A DNA stretch of 64,000 nucleotides from AP-15 sp963703855 (GTDB lineage: Bacteria > Pseudomonadota > Alphaproteobacteria > ATCC43930 > CGMCC-115725): positions 62,001-126,000 of the forward strand of contig CAVPFW010000019.1 in assembly GCA_963703855.1 (NCBI GenBank), given 5' to 3'. The position numbers were made by a program, and so were the translations under genes. Of the stretch, positions 25,082 to 36,500 are shown piece after piece (position 1 is the stretch's first letter; the number at the start of each line of letters is the position of its first letter). The notes under the pieces are model-generated. The model saw nothing but the letters and a program-made list of their open reading frames with translations. It had not been told where the DNA came from and searched no databases.

Positions 25082-25780
25082 GTGAGCGAGCAAAGCCAAG
25101 TCGAGGAGCCGGGCAATCCGGGGATCGTGCTGAGCGTGCTGACCTCGGTCGAGCGCGACAGCGCGCTCACCCAGCGCAAGCTCGCAGGCGATCTCGGCAT
25201 CGCGCTCGGCCTCGCCAACGCTTATCTGCGCCGCTGCGTGCGCAAGGGCCTGGTCAAGATGCGGCAAGTGCCGCTCAACCGGTACGCCTACTACCTGACC
25301 CCGCAGGGCTTTGCCGAGAAGAGCCGGTTGACCGCCGAATACCTGTCGGTGTCCCTCGATTTTTTCCGGCGAGCGCGGCTGGACTGCGTCGCATTGTTCC
25401 GGGAATGCGAGGCGCGCGGCTGGCGGACCGTCGCTCTTTACGGCGCCGGCGACCTCGCCGAAATCGCCGTTTTGAGCAGTGCCGAAACCCTGGTCGACGC
25501 GCTCTGCGTGATCGATCCGGGACACGCCGGCCGGCGCTGCGCCGGCCTGCCGATCGACCCCGATCTGGTCGCCGCGCTGACCCGGGCCGGCGCGCGCGGG
25601 CTCGACGGGGTCATCGTCACCGATACCCGGGCGCCGCAGGCGAGCTTTGCCGAGCTGCGCACGGCCGCCGCCGCGAGCGGGTTCCTCTCGGATCGGATCG
25701 CAGCGCCGAGCCTGTTGCGGATCTCGCCGGACCCGGCGCCGAGCGATGACGCCCCGGTCTGGGAAGAGGCGGCGCCATGA
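25082..25780 (+). CDS. Winged-helix (MarR-like) regulator of the polysaccharide locus with a Rossmann-like C-terminal domain
   Basis: 232 residues, GTG start at 25082. Residues about 15-80 form a winged helix: IVLSVLTSVERDSALTQRKLAGDLGIALGLANAYLRRCVRKGLVKMRQVPLNRYAYYLTPQGF, the pattern of EPS-associated MarR-type regulators found before polysaccharide genes. Residues about 110-200 (WRTVALYGAGDLAEIAVLSSAETLVDALCVIDPG) look like a nucleotide-binding domain with a GAGDLAE loop, which could sense a sugar nucleotide. It overlaps the NusG-like gene by 4 bp, so the two are translated together and likely switch the locus on jointly. Confidence 0.75.
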   Translation: MSEQSQVEEPGNPGIVLSVLTSVERDSALTQRKLAGDLGIALGLANAYLRRCVRKGLVKMRQVPLNRYAYYLTPQGFAEKSRLTAEYLSVSLDFFRRARLDCVALFRECEARGWRTVALYGAGDLAEIAVLSSAETLVDALCVIDPGHAGRRCAGLPIDPDLVAALTRAGARGLDGVIVTDTRAPQASFAELRTAAAASGFLSDRIAAPSLLRISPDPAPSDDAPVWEEAAP

Positions 25781-26277
25781 TCTCGTGGTACGCGGTGCAC
25801 ACCCACCCCCATGCCGAGGCCAAGGCGCTCGACAATCTGCTGCGCCAAGGCTACCGAGCCTATCTGCCGCGGTATCGAGCCTATGTCAGCCATGCCCGGC
25901 GGCGGCGGCTCGCCTTGCGCCCGCTGTTTCCGCGCTATCTGTTTGCCGGGCTCGACCGCGCGGAGATGCGCTGGCGGCCGATCCTCTCGACCTTCGGCGT
26001 CAGCGGCGTCGTGCGCGCCGGCGACAGACCGGCCCCGGTGCCTGGCGACATCGTCGCCGCGATTCGCGAGCGCGAGCGGCAGGGCGCCTTTGATCGCCTT
26101 GATTCGCGGCCGGCGTTGCGGCCGGGCGAGCTGGTGCGGGTCACGGCGGGAGCTTTCGAAGACATGGTCGGACGTCTCGTCGAGCTGCACGACCGGGATC
26201 GCGTGGTCGTGCTGCTCGAATTGCTGGGCCGCGCGGTGCGCGCCCAGCTCGGCGCCGGCGCGGTCGAAGCCGCCTGA
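25777..26277 (+). CDS. NusG-like specialised antiterminator (RfaH/LoaP-type) for the polysaccharide locus
   Basis: 166 residues. The NGN domain begins SWYAVHTHPHAEAKALDNLLRQGYRAYLPRYR and has LRPLFPRYLFAGLD, the typical RfaH/NusG phrase. A C-terminal KOW domain (LRPGELVRVTAGAFEDMVGRLVELHDRDRVVVLLELLGRAVRAQL) follows. Housekeeping NusG is found with secE and ribosomal genes, so one located here is a specialised paralogue. Such proteins ride on RNA polymerase and let it read through long operons. Its ATG overlaps the regulator's stop. The locus downstream runs about 27 kb in one direction, which fits this need. Confidence 0.85.
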   Translation: MISWYAVHTHPHAEAKALDNLLRQGYRAYLPRYRAYVSHARRRRLALRPLFPRYLFAGLDRAEMRWRPILSTFGVSGVVRAGDRPAPVPGDIVAAIRERERQGAFDRLDSRPALRPGELVRVTAGAFEDMVGRLVELHDRDRVVVLLELLGRAVRAQLGAGAVEAA

Positions 26278-26355
26278 TCGGCGGCGTCGCGGTCGCGCAC
26301 CGCGATGCCGCAGCTTGATCCAATCGGCCCCGGTGACCGCCGCGTCACCCGGAGT

Positions 26356-26363
26356 GCGGTAGC
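26356..26363 (+). promoter_or_regulatory. ops-like octamer GCGGTAGC in the leader of the first structural gene
   Basis: GCGGTAGC is the core of the ops/JUMPstart element at which RfaH is loaded. Here it lies 15 bp before the likely start codon (26379) and 78 bp after the NusG-like stop. The wider match is imperfect: the leading G is T, and CGTG reads CATG. It could be chance. It is noted because it is next to an RfaH-type gene. Confidence 0.3.
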
Positions 26364-26378
26364 ATGGAAGAGGAAATC

Positions 26379-27964
<1,586 letters not shown>

Positions 27965-27965
<1 letters not shown>

Positions 27966-29125
27966 TGCCCGACACCCTGAGCGCCGCCGCCGCTGATCGG
28001 CCGATCGAGTTCATCGACCTCGGCGCGCAGCGCCGGCGTCTCGGCCGCCGCGTTGACGAGGCGATCCTGCGCGTCGTCGAGCACGGCCGCTACATCATGG
28101 GCCCCGAGGTTGCCCGGTTCGAGCAGCTTCTCGCCGAGTTCTGCGGCGCCAGGCACGTCCTGAGCTGCGCCAACGGCACCGACGCGCTGGGGCTGGCGCT
28201 GATGGTGCTGGGCATCAAGCCCGGACAGGCGGTGCTGGTGCCGTCCTTCACCTTCGCCGCCACCGCCGAGGTGGTGGCCTGGTACGGTGCGGTGCCGGTC
28301 TTTGTCGATGTCTGCGCGGAAACCTTCAACATGGACCCGGTCAGCCTGGAGGCCGGCATCGCCGCCGCCCGGCGGCTCGGGCTCGACCCGGCCGGGGTCA
28401 TCCCGGTCGATCTGTTCGGCTTGCCGGCCGCCTATGACGAAATCCTCGGGATCGCGGCGGCCCATCGGCTATGGGTCTTGTGCGACGCGGCGCAGAGCTT
28501 CGGCGCCGCTTACAAGGGGCGTCAGGCCGGCACCATCGGCGACATCGCAACGACCAGCTTCTTCCCGGCGAAACCGCTCGGCTGCTATGGCGACGGCGGC
28601 GCGGTGTTCGTCGACGACGACGAGGCGATCGCGGTGCTGAGGAGCCTGCGCGTGCACGGCCAAGGCGGCGACAAATACGACAATGTGCGCATCGGCATGA
28701 ACGCCCGGCTCGACACCATCCAGGCGGCGGTGCTGATCGAAAAACTGGCGGTCTTCGCCGACGAGATCGAGGCCCGCAACCGGGTGGCGGCGCGCTACGC
28801 CGACCTGCTCGGCGATGTGGCGGCGGTGCCGCGGGTGCCGAATGGGCTCGCCAGCGTGTGGGCGCAATACACGGTCCGGCTGCCGCAGGGCTGCGACCGG
28901 GACCGGGTGGCGCTCCAGCTCAAGGCGGCGGGCGTGCCGACCGCGGTCTATTACGCCAAGCCGCTGCACCGGCAGACCGCCTATCGCGACTATCCCTGCG
29001 CCGGCAACGGCCTGCCGGTATCCGACCGGCTCGCGGCCGAGGTCCTGAGCCTGCCGATGCACCCCTATCTCGACGCGCCGACCCAGGACCGCATCGCCGC
29101 TGCGCTGCGCCAGGCGCTGCGCTGA
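27965..29125 (+). CDS. DegT/DnrJ/EryC1/StrS sugar aminotransferase (WbpE-like)
   Basis: 386 residues, ATG 27965 overlapping the previous stop. A fold-type I PLP enzyme: FEQLLAEFCGARHVLSCANGTDALGLALMVLGIKPGQAVLVPSFTFAATAEVV, DAAQSFGAAYKG, and the cofactor lysine K203 in ATTSFFPAKPLGCYGDGGA. It transfers an amino group from glutamate to C3 of the 3-keto-UDP-GlcNAcA made by the upstream dehydrogenase. The fused acetyltransferase then acetylates the product. Context makes the WbpE/WlbC role likely; other sugar targets remain possible. Confidence 0.88.
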
Positions 29126-29159
29126 GCGGCCGAACGCGAAACCGGATCGGACACTCGCC

Positions 29160-29945
29160 GTGCTCGGCGCGTTGCGGCTGTTGTTCCGGTCTCGGCGGAT
29201 CCTTTACGCCACGACCCTGGTCGAGATCCGCTCCCGCTATGTCGGGACCGCCTTCGGCTTGAGCTGGGCGGTCCTCTATCCGTTCTTGTTTCTGGGCCTT
29301 TACGCCAGCGTCTATGCGCTGATCCTGCAAGTCCGTCTGCAACTCTATTCGCCGATCGAATACGTCATCATCATCTTTTCCGGCCTGATCCCGTTCATCG
29401 GCTTTTCCGAGGTGCTGGGCATGTCGGTAAGCTCGGTCGTCAGCAACAAGCACCTGATCAAGAATACGATGTTTCCGATCGAGCTGGTGCCGGTAAAAGG
29501 CGTGTTCGCCAGCTCCGTGTCGATGACCGTCGGGCTTGCCGGTCTGCTGCTGGCGCTGTGGAGCCGCGGCGAGTTTCACCTGACGCAGCTCCTGATCGTC
29601 CCGCTGCTGCTGCTCCAGCTCGTCTTCTCGATCGGGGTCGGCTGGATGCTCTCGGCGCTCAACGTGTTCTTCCGGGATACGGCGCAGGCGATCGGCATCG
29701 TCGTGCTGTTCCTGATGATCGTCTCGCCGATTGGCTACACCAGCGACATGATCCCGCATCAGCTGTTGGCGCTGGCCTACGCCAATCCGCTGTTCTACAT
29801 CATCGAGCTGTATCGGCAGGTGCTGATCTTCGGGGTGTTCTCGCCGCGCTTCTGGCTGGCTTTCACGGTCATCGCCGTCGCGTCGTTCTGGCTCGGCTAC
29901 GAGATGTTCCGGCGCCTCAAACCGGTTTTTGCCGAATATGTCTGA
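29160..29945 (+). CDS. ABC-2 type polysaccharide export permease (Wzm/KpsM-like)
   Basis: 261 residues with GTG start at 29160. It has the family phrase LVEIRSRYVGTAFGLSWAVLYPFLFLGLYASVYALIL near the N-terminus and about six hydrophobic segments, including GVFASSVSMTVGLAGLLLALW and a segment with LFLMIVSPIGYTSDMIP and YANPLFYIIELYRQVLI. It forms the inner-membrane channel that exports a finished, lipid-linked glycan with the ATPase encoded next; the two genes overlap by 8 bp. This places the locus in the ABC-dependent, not Wzy-dependent, class. Confidence 0.88.
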   Translation: MLGALRLLFRSRRILYATTLVEIRSRYVGTAFGLSWAVLYPFLFLGLYASVYALILQVRLQLYSPIEYVIIIFSGLIPFIGFSEVLGMSVSSVVSNKHLIKNTMFPIELVPVKGVFASSVSMTVGLAGLLLALWSRGEFHLTQLLIVPLLLLQLVFSIGVGWMLSALNVFFRDTAQAIGIVVLFLMIVSPIGYTSDMIPHQLLALAYANPLFYIIELYRQVLIFGVFSPRFWLAFTVIAVASFWLGYEMFRRLKPVFAEYV

Positions 29946-31989
29946 CAGCGATATCGCGATTGCGGTCCACGACGTATCGCGGATGTTCAAGCGCTACCGC
30001 CATCCGCGCTACCGGGTGTTGGAAGCCTTCGGCCTGCCGCTGCCGAAGAACGCCTATGACGAGTTCTGGGCATTGCGCGGCATCTCGCTCGAGCTGCGGC
30101 GCGGCGACAGCCTCGCTGTGATCGGTCAAAACGGCGCCGGCAAATCGACCCTCCTCAACATCATCTGCGGCGGATTGCAGCCGACTTCCGGCACCGTGGC
30201 GGTGCGCGGCAACATCCAGGCCCTGATGGATCTGGGCACCGGCTTCCACCCCGAGTTCACCGGCCGGCAAAACGTCTATTCCGCCCTTGCCTACCAGGGT
30301 GTTACCGGGTCCGACGCGAACCAGCGCTTTGACGAGATCGTCGATTTCTCCGAACTCGCCGAGTTCATCGACCAGCCGATCAAGACCTATTCGAGCGGGA
30401 TGTATGCGCGGCTGGCGTTCTCGACCGCCTCTGCGATCGTTCCCGACGTGCTGATCATCGACGAGATCCTCGGTGCGGGAGACGCTTATTTCGCCGCCAA
30501 ATGCGCTGACCGGATGCGACGGCTGACCAAGGAGGTCGGCGCCACGGTCCTGTTCGTCAGCCACGACATGTCGAGCGTGCAGCGCCTGTGCGAGAAGGCT
30601 GTCTGGCTCGAGCGCGGGCGGGTCAGGATGACGGGGGCCACCCTCGATCTCAGCAAGGCCTATTACGCTTCGGTTGTGGAGCGCGAGGAGGCGCGCCTGC
30701 GGGCGCAGACCACCCGTGCGGTCTCGCGCATGCGCCGCCGCGATCGCACAAGCAACGGCAGCAGCGAGGACGAACTGCTGCTGTTCCGTCTGCTGACGGC
30801 CGACGGGCGGCCGCCGGCCCTCACCCATGCCGTCTACCGGATCGCACTTGTTCTGGCCGATGGCCGACGATTGGAGGTCCTGCCGGGCGAGGCTATGGAC
30901 AACGACAATTCTCAGACCGCCTATGTCGCGACCGACCCTGGTTACATGCTGTGGAGCCTGCCGGTAGTCGTCAACGGACGCACGGCGCGCTGCGTCGAGA
31001 GCACGGGCGGTATCTATCGGCACGCCCCGATATATTTTCGCGCATCGGCCGACCTGATGGGCGGGAAGGGAGCGATTGAAATCGAGCACAGGGCCGCGGC
31101 CGGGGAATTGATCGCGGTCGAATTGCATGAGCCGAGCGGGTATCGGCGGCTCGGCATCCTGACGCCGCCGGAAGACCCGAATTCGTGTCGAGTTGAGAGC
31201 TTTGCGATTTCCCCGAAGGACGAGACGGCTTCCGTCGCGAAGGCTGCGGGCAGTCGATCGATGAACAGTTCGGCCGAACCCCCTGCGCAGGTCGACCGGT
31301 TCCGGCTCGAGACCGGGCTTGACGACGAATGCGCGACAGCATCCGCGCAAGCGGGCCCGGGTGGCGAAAACGCAGAGCTTACGGTCGAGCCGCGGGATCT
31401 CGCTGCACCGCAGGATCGGGCCGCACCGCAGCATGAACGAACCCGCTCGGAGGCACTCGCCGGCGATCCGGGGCGGGCACGCGAAAAGTGGGAAACCGCC
31501 GAGGCCCGCTTCCTCGACGTTGCGGTGTGCAATGGCGCCGCAGCACCGCAGCACGTGTTCGACCTGGGCGAGGCGATCGCGTTCAAAATCACCGCCGAGC
31601 TGAGCGTCCCGGTTCCGGTATGCTGGCTCGCCGTCATTCTCTACGACGATCGTGGCAACCGCGTTCTACTTGCCGTTCATCACTTCCAAGAGGGCTTGCA
31701 GCGCGGGATATACGAAGTGCTGTTTCGGATCGATCGCCCGAATCTCCGTCAAAGCAACTACGTCGCCACCATAGAACTTTTGCCCGAACTCAACCTAGAT
31801 TGGCATAGCGGGGCGCGATTGCCTTATCTGTGCCATTGGGATCGATCTATATATTTTCGAATTGACGAAGATTACCATGGCTCGATCGAACTCGGCATGG
31901 TCTCGTTGCCGGTGACCGTTATTGCCCGGCGCTTGCAGCAGCACGAGGAGGAGGTCGGCGCCCGCTGCTTCACCCCGGCATCTCCCTGA
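29938..31989 (+). CDS. Polysaccharide export ABC ATPase with extended C-terminal region (Wzt-like)
   Basis: 683 residues. Residues 1-235 are the ATPase: Walker A GQNGAGKST (63-71), signature YSSGMYARL (151-159), Walker B VLIIDEIL (171-178), switch His in FVSHD. Typical Wzt proteins have about 400-450 residues with one carbohydrate-binding domain. Here a first beta-rich module (about 280-415, with VYRIALVLADGRRLEVLPGEAMD and GGIYRHAPIYFR), a charged Ala/Pro linker (about 420-520) and a Wzt_C-like end (about 525-670, VCNGAAAPQHVFDLGEAIAFKITAEL) follow. These likely recognise the glycan before export. Starts at ATG 29938 inside the permease end. Confidence 0.85.
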   Translation: MSDSDIAIAVHDVSRMFKRYRHPRYRVLEAFGLPLPKNAYDEFWALRGISLELRRGDSLAVIGQNGAGKSTLLNIICGGLQPTSGTVAVRGNIQALMDLGTGFHPEFTGRQNVYSALAYQGVTGSDANQRFDEIVDFSELAEFIDQPIKTYSSGMYARLAFSTASAIVPDVLIIDEILGAGDAYFAAKCADRMRRLTKEVGATVLFVSHDMSSVQRLCEKAVWLERGRVRMTGATLDLSKAYYASVVEREEARLRAQTTRAVSRMRRRDRTSNGSSEDELLLFRLLTADGRPPALTHAVYRIALVLADGRRLEVLPGEAMDNDNSQTAYVATDPGYMLWSLPVVVNGRTARCVESTGGIYRHAPIYFRASADLMGGKGAIEIEHRAAAGELIAVELHEPSGYRRLGILTPPEDPNSCRVESFAISPKDETASVAKAAGSRSMNSSAEPPAQVDRFRLETGLDDECATASAQAGPGGENAELTVEPRDLAAPQDRAAPQHERTRSEALAGDPGRAREKWETAEARFLDVAVCNGAAAPQHVFDLGEAIAFKITAELSVPVPVCWLAVILYDDRGNRVLLAVHHFQEGLQRGIYEVLFRIDRPNLRQSNYVATIELLPELNLDWHSGARLPYLCHWDRSIYFRIDEDYHGSIELGMVSLPVTVIARRLQQHEEEVGARCFTPASP

Positions 31990-32100
31990 GGCTGGTGATC
32001 AGCGACCGACCGGTTCGCGCCGCCCGGCGTCGGCGGATTTCTCTTCTGGCAGCGCGCGATTTGCCCGGTGCCGACGCCCCGGCGATGAAGGCAGCCCCCG

Positions 32101-33558
32101 ATGGTGCTTGAAAACCCATTCCAATCCCGTAATCCGCCGCCTCTCCCGCAACACATGCTGAATGCGTCGAATAATAGGACGATGAGTTCTCTGGATTTGC
32201 GACCAAAGCTCGGCCGCCGGCCCTATCGGAGAGCCGCTGAGCGCTTCTTATTAATCTGTTACTTCGATCCTGCCGGCATCACGACGATCTATGAAAATAT
32301 CGCTCTGTGGCAGGAATTGAGCCGATACGGCATTGAAATTCTCAATCTGTGGCCAGGCCGATCACCCCTTCTTGAAATCCCTGGCACAATTGACCTCAAC
32401 CACTATACAGGCATAATTGTGCATTGCACCGCCTCGTACCATCCCGACAATGCATATTCTCTGGATAGGCGGCTGGCCCGGCCGTTCGAGCAGTATGACG
32501 GCGTCAAGGCGCTGATGAAGCAGGATGAGCATTTTCGTACCAACCGATTCGTGTCGTTCATCGGCGAGAAAAAATTTGATTTGGTCATTACATGCGTCCC
32601 GCCGGAAGAACTGAGTAAGGTATACCCGCCTGATGCGGTTGACGAAGTAGAATTTCTTCAGGCTTTCACCGGATACGTGTCCCCGTTTATGCGATCGCTC
32701 GATTTTGACCGGATTGGCGATCGTCGGTTCGATATCACCTACCGTGGATCGATCCAGCCGCTGTCTTTCGGCCGGTTGGGCTTTGAAAAGCGTAATATAG
32801 GCTGCGACGTCGGCCGTGCTGCGACCGCATATCCACTGAATGTCGACATTTCCAGCCGAGGGCAAGATAGGATAGGCGGAACAGCGTGGTTTGACTTTCT
32901 CGGTCGGTCCAAGGCGGTCCTTGGCGTCGAGTCCGGCACGAATCTTTTTGATTTTACGGGAGAGGTCGAAACGTGGTGTCGCGAGTTCGAGAAGGACCAT
33001 CCCAATTCAGACCACCTCTCCGAGGCGTTCTACAACGAGGCTCATCGCGCCTACCTGCATAAGTTCGAAGGCAACGTCAATTACGCGCAAATCTCGCCTC
33101 GTCACCTCGAAGCGGCCGCGACGCGCTCGGTGCAGATACTTTACGAAGGCTATTATTCCGGCGTATTGATACCTAATCGTCATTTTGTCCCGTTGCGTCG
33201 CGATCTGGCAAACTTTGATGAGATCGTCGATTTCATCGCCGATGGTACGAAGATGTCCGAGATGGCGGACCGGACTTTCGAAGAGATCATCCTGAGCGGC
33301 CGATTTCATTACGAGAAGTTTGTCGCGGACTTTGATCTGGCTATTGACCGGGCGCTCGCTCGCAAGGGCCGGGCAGCGGCGTCGAGTTCGCGTCGCGGTG
33401 CCTGGCTTGAAATGTCGTCGCGCTTTGCTGCTGGCGGGGAACGAGCCGAAGATGGAGCCGCGCATCGCCTCGATAGCGCAGAGTCTATCAGCGGATTTCG
33501 AAGTGTGCGAGCTCGGGACCTACGCGGACGACTTGGACGGCGCCGGCCCGAGCTATGA
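32101..33558 (+). CDS. Glycosyltransferase-like protein (same family as the 50.6-kb gene)
   Basis: Up to 485 residues; the start is uncertain (ATG 32101, or 32182 with AGGA before it). The core is ERFLLICYFDPAGITTIYENIALWQELSRYGIEILNLW, later RRFDITYRGSIQPLSFGRLG, FLGRSKAVLGVESGTNLFDF, and RSVQILYEGYYSGVLIPNRHFVPLRRDLANFDEIVDF. The last parts match the plan of CgeB-type or Glyco_trans_1_2 enzymes and the product at 50623. The G+C is lower than in its neighbours. The last 55 or so codons (from 33398) overlap the next gene in another frame and look like non-native tail, so the original stop may have been lost by a frameshift. Confidence 0.65.
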   Translation: MVLENPFQSRNPPPLPQHMLNASNNRTMSSLDLRPKLGRRPYRRAAERFLLICYFDPAGITTIYENIALWQELSRYGIEILNLWPGRSPLLEIPGTIDLNHYTGIIVHCTASYHPDNAYSLDRRLARPFEQYDGVKALMKQDEHFRTNRFVSFIGEKKFDLVITCVPPEELSKVYPPDAVDEVEFLQAFTGYVSPFMRSLDFDRIGDRRFDITYRGSIQPLSFGRLGFEKRNIGCDVGRAATAYPLNVDISSRGQDRIGGTAWFDFLGRSKAVLGVESGTNLFDFTGEVETWCREFEKDHPNSDHLSEAFYNEAHRAYLHKFEGNVNYAQISPRHLEAAATRSVQILYEGYYSGVLIPNRHFVPLRRDLANFDEIVDFIADGTKMSEMADRTFEEIILSGRFHYEKFVADFDLAIDRALARKGRAAASSSRRGAWLEMSSRFAAGGERAEDGAAHRLDSAESISGFRSVRARDLRGRLGRRRPEL

Positions 33559-36500
33559 GCGCGTATCAGACCGCAGAACACGGGTCCGGGTGGGGCGCCA
33601 TAGCCACGACTGGGATGTCGTTCCCGATGTCCTGACAATGCGGGCGGGAAGTTCCATCGCTCTTCAGCATCTCATGTTGCTGTATGCGCTCGCGGAGCTC
33701 CCGGCGAGGGTTCTCGCGCGGTCGATCGGCGCCCTTGATGCGAGCGAGGAGGATCTGAGCCGGTTTCGCCGTACTTCGCGCGACTTTCTCAACACGAACT
33801 GTGCGCTTCTCCAAGCGGGGCGCCTGATCGGCGAATTCGATGCCGTTGTCGCCGCCAACATGGATACGCTGCCCGCCGCGCTTGCTCTGGCCGATGAAAG
33901 CGGCGCGGCGGTTCTCTATGACGCTCAGGAGTTTCGCCCCCATGCTTTCATAGAGCGTCGACATTGGGAGGTGGAGTTTTGGTCGGCCTTCGAACGGAAT
34001 CTGGCAGCGCTTGCCGAACTGCGCACCACGGTTTCGCCGCAACTGGCCGACCTCATGACCAAAGAATACGGTTGCGAATTTCTCTCGGTGCCGAATTGTG
34101 TGTCCAAGCGTTCGGCGAGTTTTATCAATATTGACTTGGCGCTTCAGCGCCCCCCGATGCCGGATGATGTCTTCTTCATTTATTTGGGAGGGTTCAACGC
34201 CGGGCGCGGAGTTGAGGATCTGATCACGGCATGGAACCGGGTCGATAAACAGGCGCGTCTGCTCCTGCAAATGCCGGATGGTTCATCCAGAACAAAGATG
34301 ATGGAACTGGCAGGAAGCCACGGCCTTCTTGGCGATCGTATCATCTTTCCGCAAGCCACTGAGACGAGCGAAGCGGTAGCCGCGGCTCGACAAGCCGACA
34401 TCGGCATCATTCCACATGCGGCCGGTTCGATCAGTGACAGGTATTGCAGCCCCATCGAGCTTTCTCAATACCTGGCGGCCGGGCTGCCGATAATCTGCAA
34501 CAACGCTCTGGATTTCGCGAGGAGTGTGGTAGAAGAAAATCGAATAGGTGTCGCCGTCGACTTTTCCAACCATGAAGAGCTGGCTGGGGTCGTCAATGAG
34601 CTGGCGGCATCGAAGAGCCAGATTATCGAAATGTCGCGCCGATCTCGCCTCTGTTTCGAGACCAAGTTCAATTGGGAAACGGTGAGCGGCGACATGTATG
34701 CCGCGCTCGGCGCCGCCGTGCGGCTCAGGGCCGGCTCGGTGCGGTCCGATCTCGATTTTTCGTGGATCCAGCATGGTCATGAGCTGCGCGGGACGATCAC
34801 GGGGGAAGGGGAGGACGCCGCACCGCTTTTTGCCGATGCCGAGATCAAACGGGTCAAGCGCGAATGTGCCGACGAAACCGAGCGCCTAACCAACGAGGTC
34901 AATTATCTCCGATCGGAATTTGTCAGCGAGACGGGACGCCTCACTCGAGAGCTTGTTGCTCGAATGGATGCTGTCGCCGACATGGCGAGCATCGTCGATG
35001 ACCTGGCGGAGAGGCTGCGGATGGTCGAAGCAGCAGTAGCCCGCCAGGAAATGGGGGCCGTTGCGGAGCATCTGCGCGTTATCAGCAAGGAAAAGATTAT
35101 CGAGGCCGAGACCAGCGCGTCGCAGCGGCGCATGGCCGAGCTTGCTGCTCGGCTGAGTGCGGTCGCCGAGGCGGCGAGCATCGTCGGGGATCTGGCGGAG
35201 CGGCTGCGGGTGGTCGAAGCCTCGGTTGCCCGCCAGGATCAGGCCTTCCAGGAGTTTGTTCCGAGCTTGCATGGCGCCGGCGAGGCGGTGATCAGGCTGA
35301 AGGTGCAGGCTGACGAGCTGACCAGGCGCGTCCATGTCGCCGAGCGCGTGCTGTCGCCGGCATACCCGATTGCCAGGCTCGTCGGCCGGATGCGCCGCGG
35401 CGCCGTGCAGAGATGGCAGCGGCTTGCGGCGCCGCGCAGGGTTGCGCTGCCGGTGGCTTCCGAGCCCCCACCCCCGCCCCCGCGCACTGTCCTCATGCTG
35501 GTCGCCGACGAGCGAATCGATCGCCGGGTGCTCTCCCAAGCGCGGTCGCTGATCAGAAACGGATGGCAGGTGACCGTAGTGGCGGCGCCGTATCCGGACC
35601 CGATCGACCTCGACCAGGCGAACTTTCCGGAGGTGCGGATCACCCGCATCGACACCGGCGGGCCGGCGCCGGACCTGCCGGCTTCGCTACCGACGAGGCT
35701 GTCGCCCCGCCGATCCTGGAATGAGGCTTATTTCTACCACGACCACTTTCTCGCCCGCGCGCTGGAACATCCCGCCGCGATCGTGACGGCGCATGACCTG
35801 CCGGTGCTGCCGGCGGCGATCGCCGCCGCCGACTTTCATGGCGCGCGCCTCGTCTATGACGCGCACGAGCTTTATCCGGAACAACACCATTTTGGTGAAG
35901 CGCGCATTGCCCTCTACCGTGAGGTCGAGGCCGAGATCATCGGTTTCGCCGACGCAGTGACGACGGTCAACCTGTCGATCGCAGATGAGATGGCCAAGCG
36001 CTACGGCATCCCGACACCCGCGATCGTGCTGAATGCGCCGGAGGCCGATCTGCAAACGTTGCCGATGGCGCCGACCGACACCATCCGACAGCGGCTTCAG
36101 CTGCCGCGTCAGCGACGCGTGCTGCTTTTCCAAGGCGCATTATCGATCAACCGCAATCTGGAAAATCTGACGCGGGCGATGTCAGAGGTGCGCGCTGCGG
36201 AAGTGGCCCTGGTGTTCCTCGGCCCCGGGGCCGAAAAACGCGCCGAGCTGAGCGAGATCGCAGCGGCGGCCGGCACGCTCGGCACCCGCGTATTCTTCCT
36301 GGACGCGGTCGACCAGACGACGCTTCTCGGGTATACCGCATCGGCGGATGTGGTTGTCATTCCCTATCCGCCGATCGATCTGAACTCTCGGTTCTGCACG
36401 CCGAACAAGCTGTTCGAAGCGATCGTGGCGGGCGTGCCGATTCTGGCCAATGACCTGCCCGAGCTGCGCCGGTTCGTTCACGACAACGGGTTTGGCCAAG

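Noticed and set aside
34951..35241. CRISPR-like or tandem DNA repeat
   Set aside because: Only two imperfect units of about 100 bp lie inside a coding frame and encode a duplicated coiled-coil segment.
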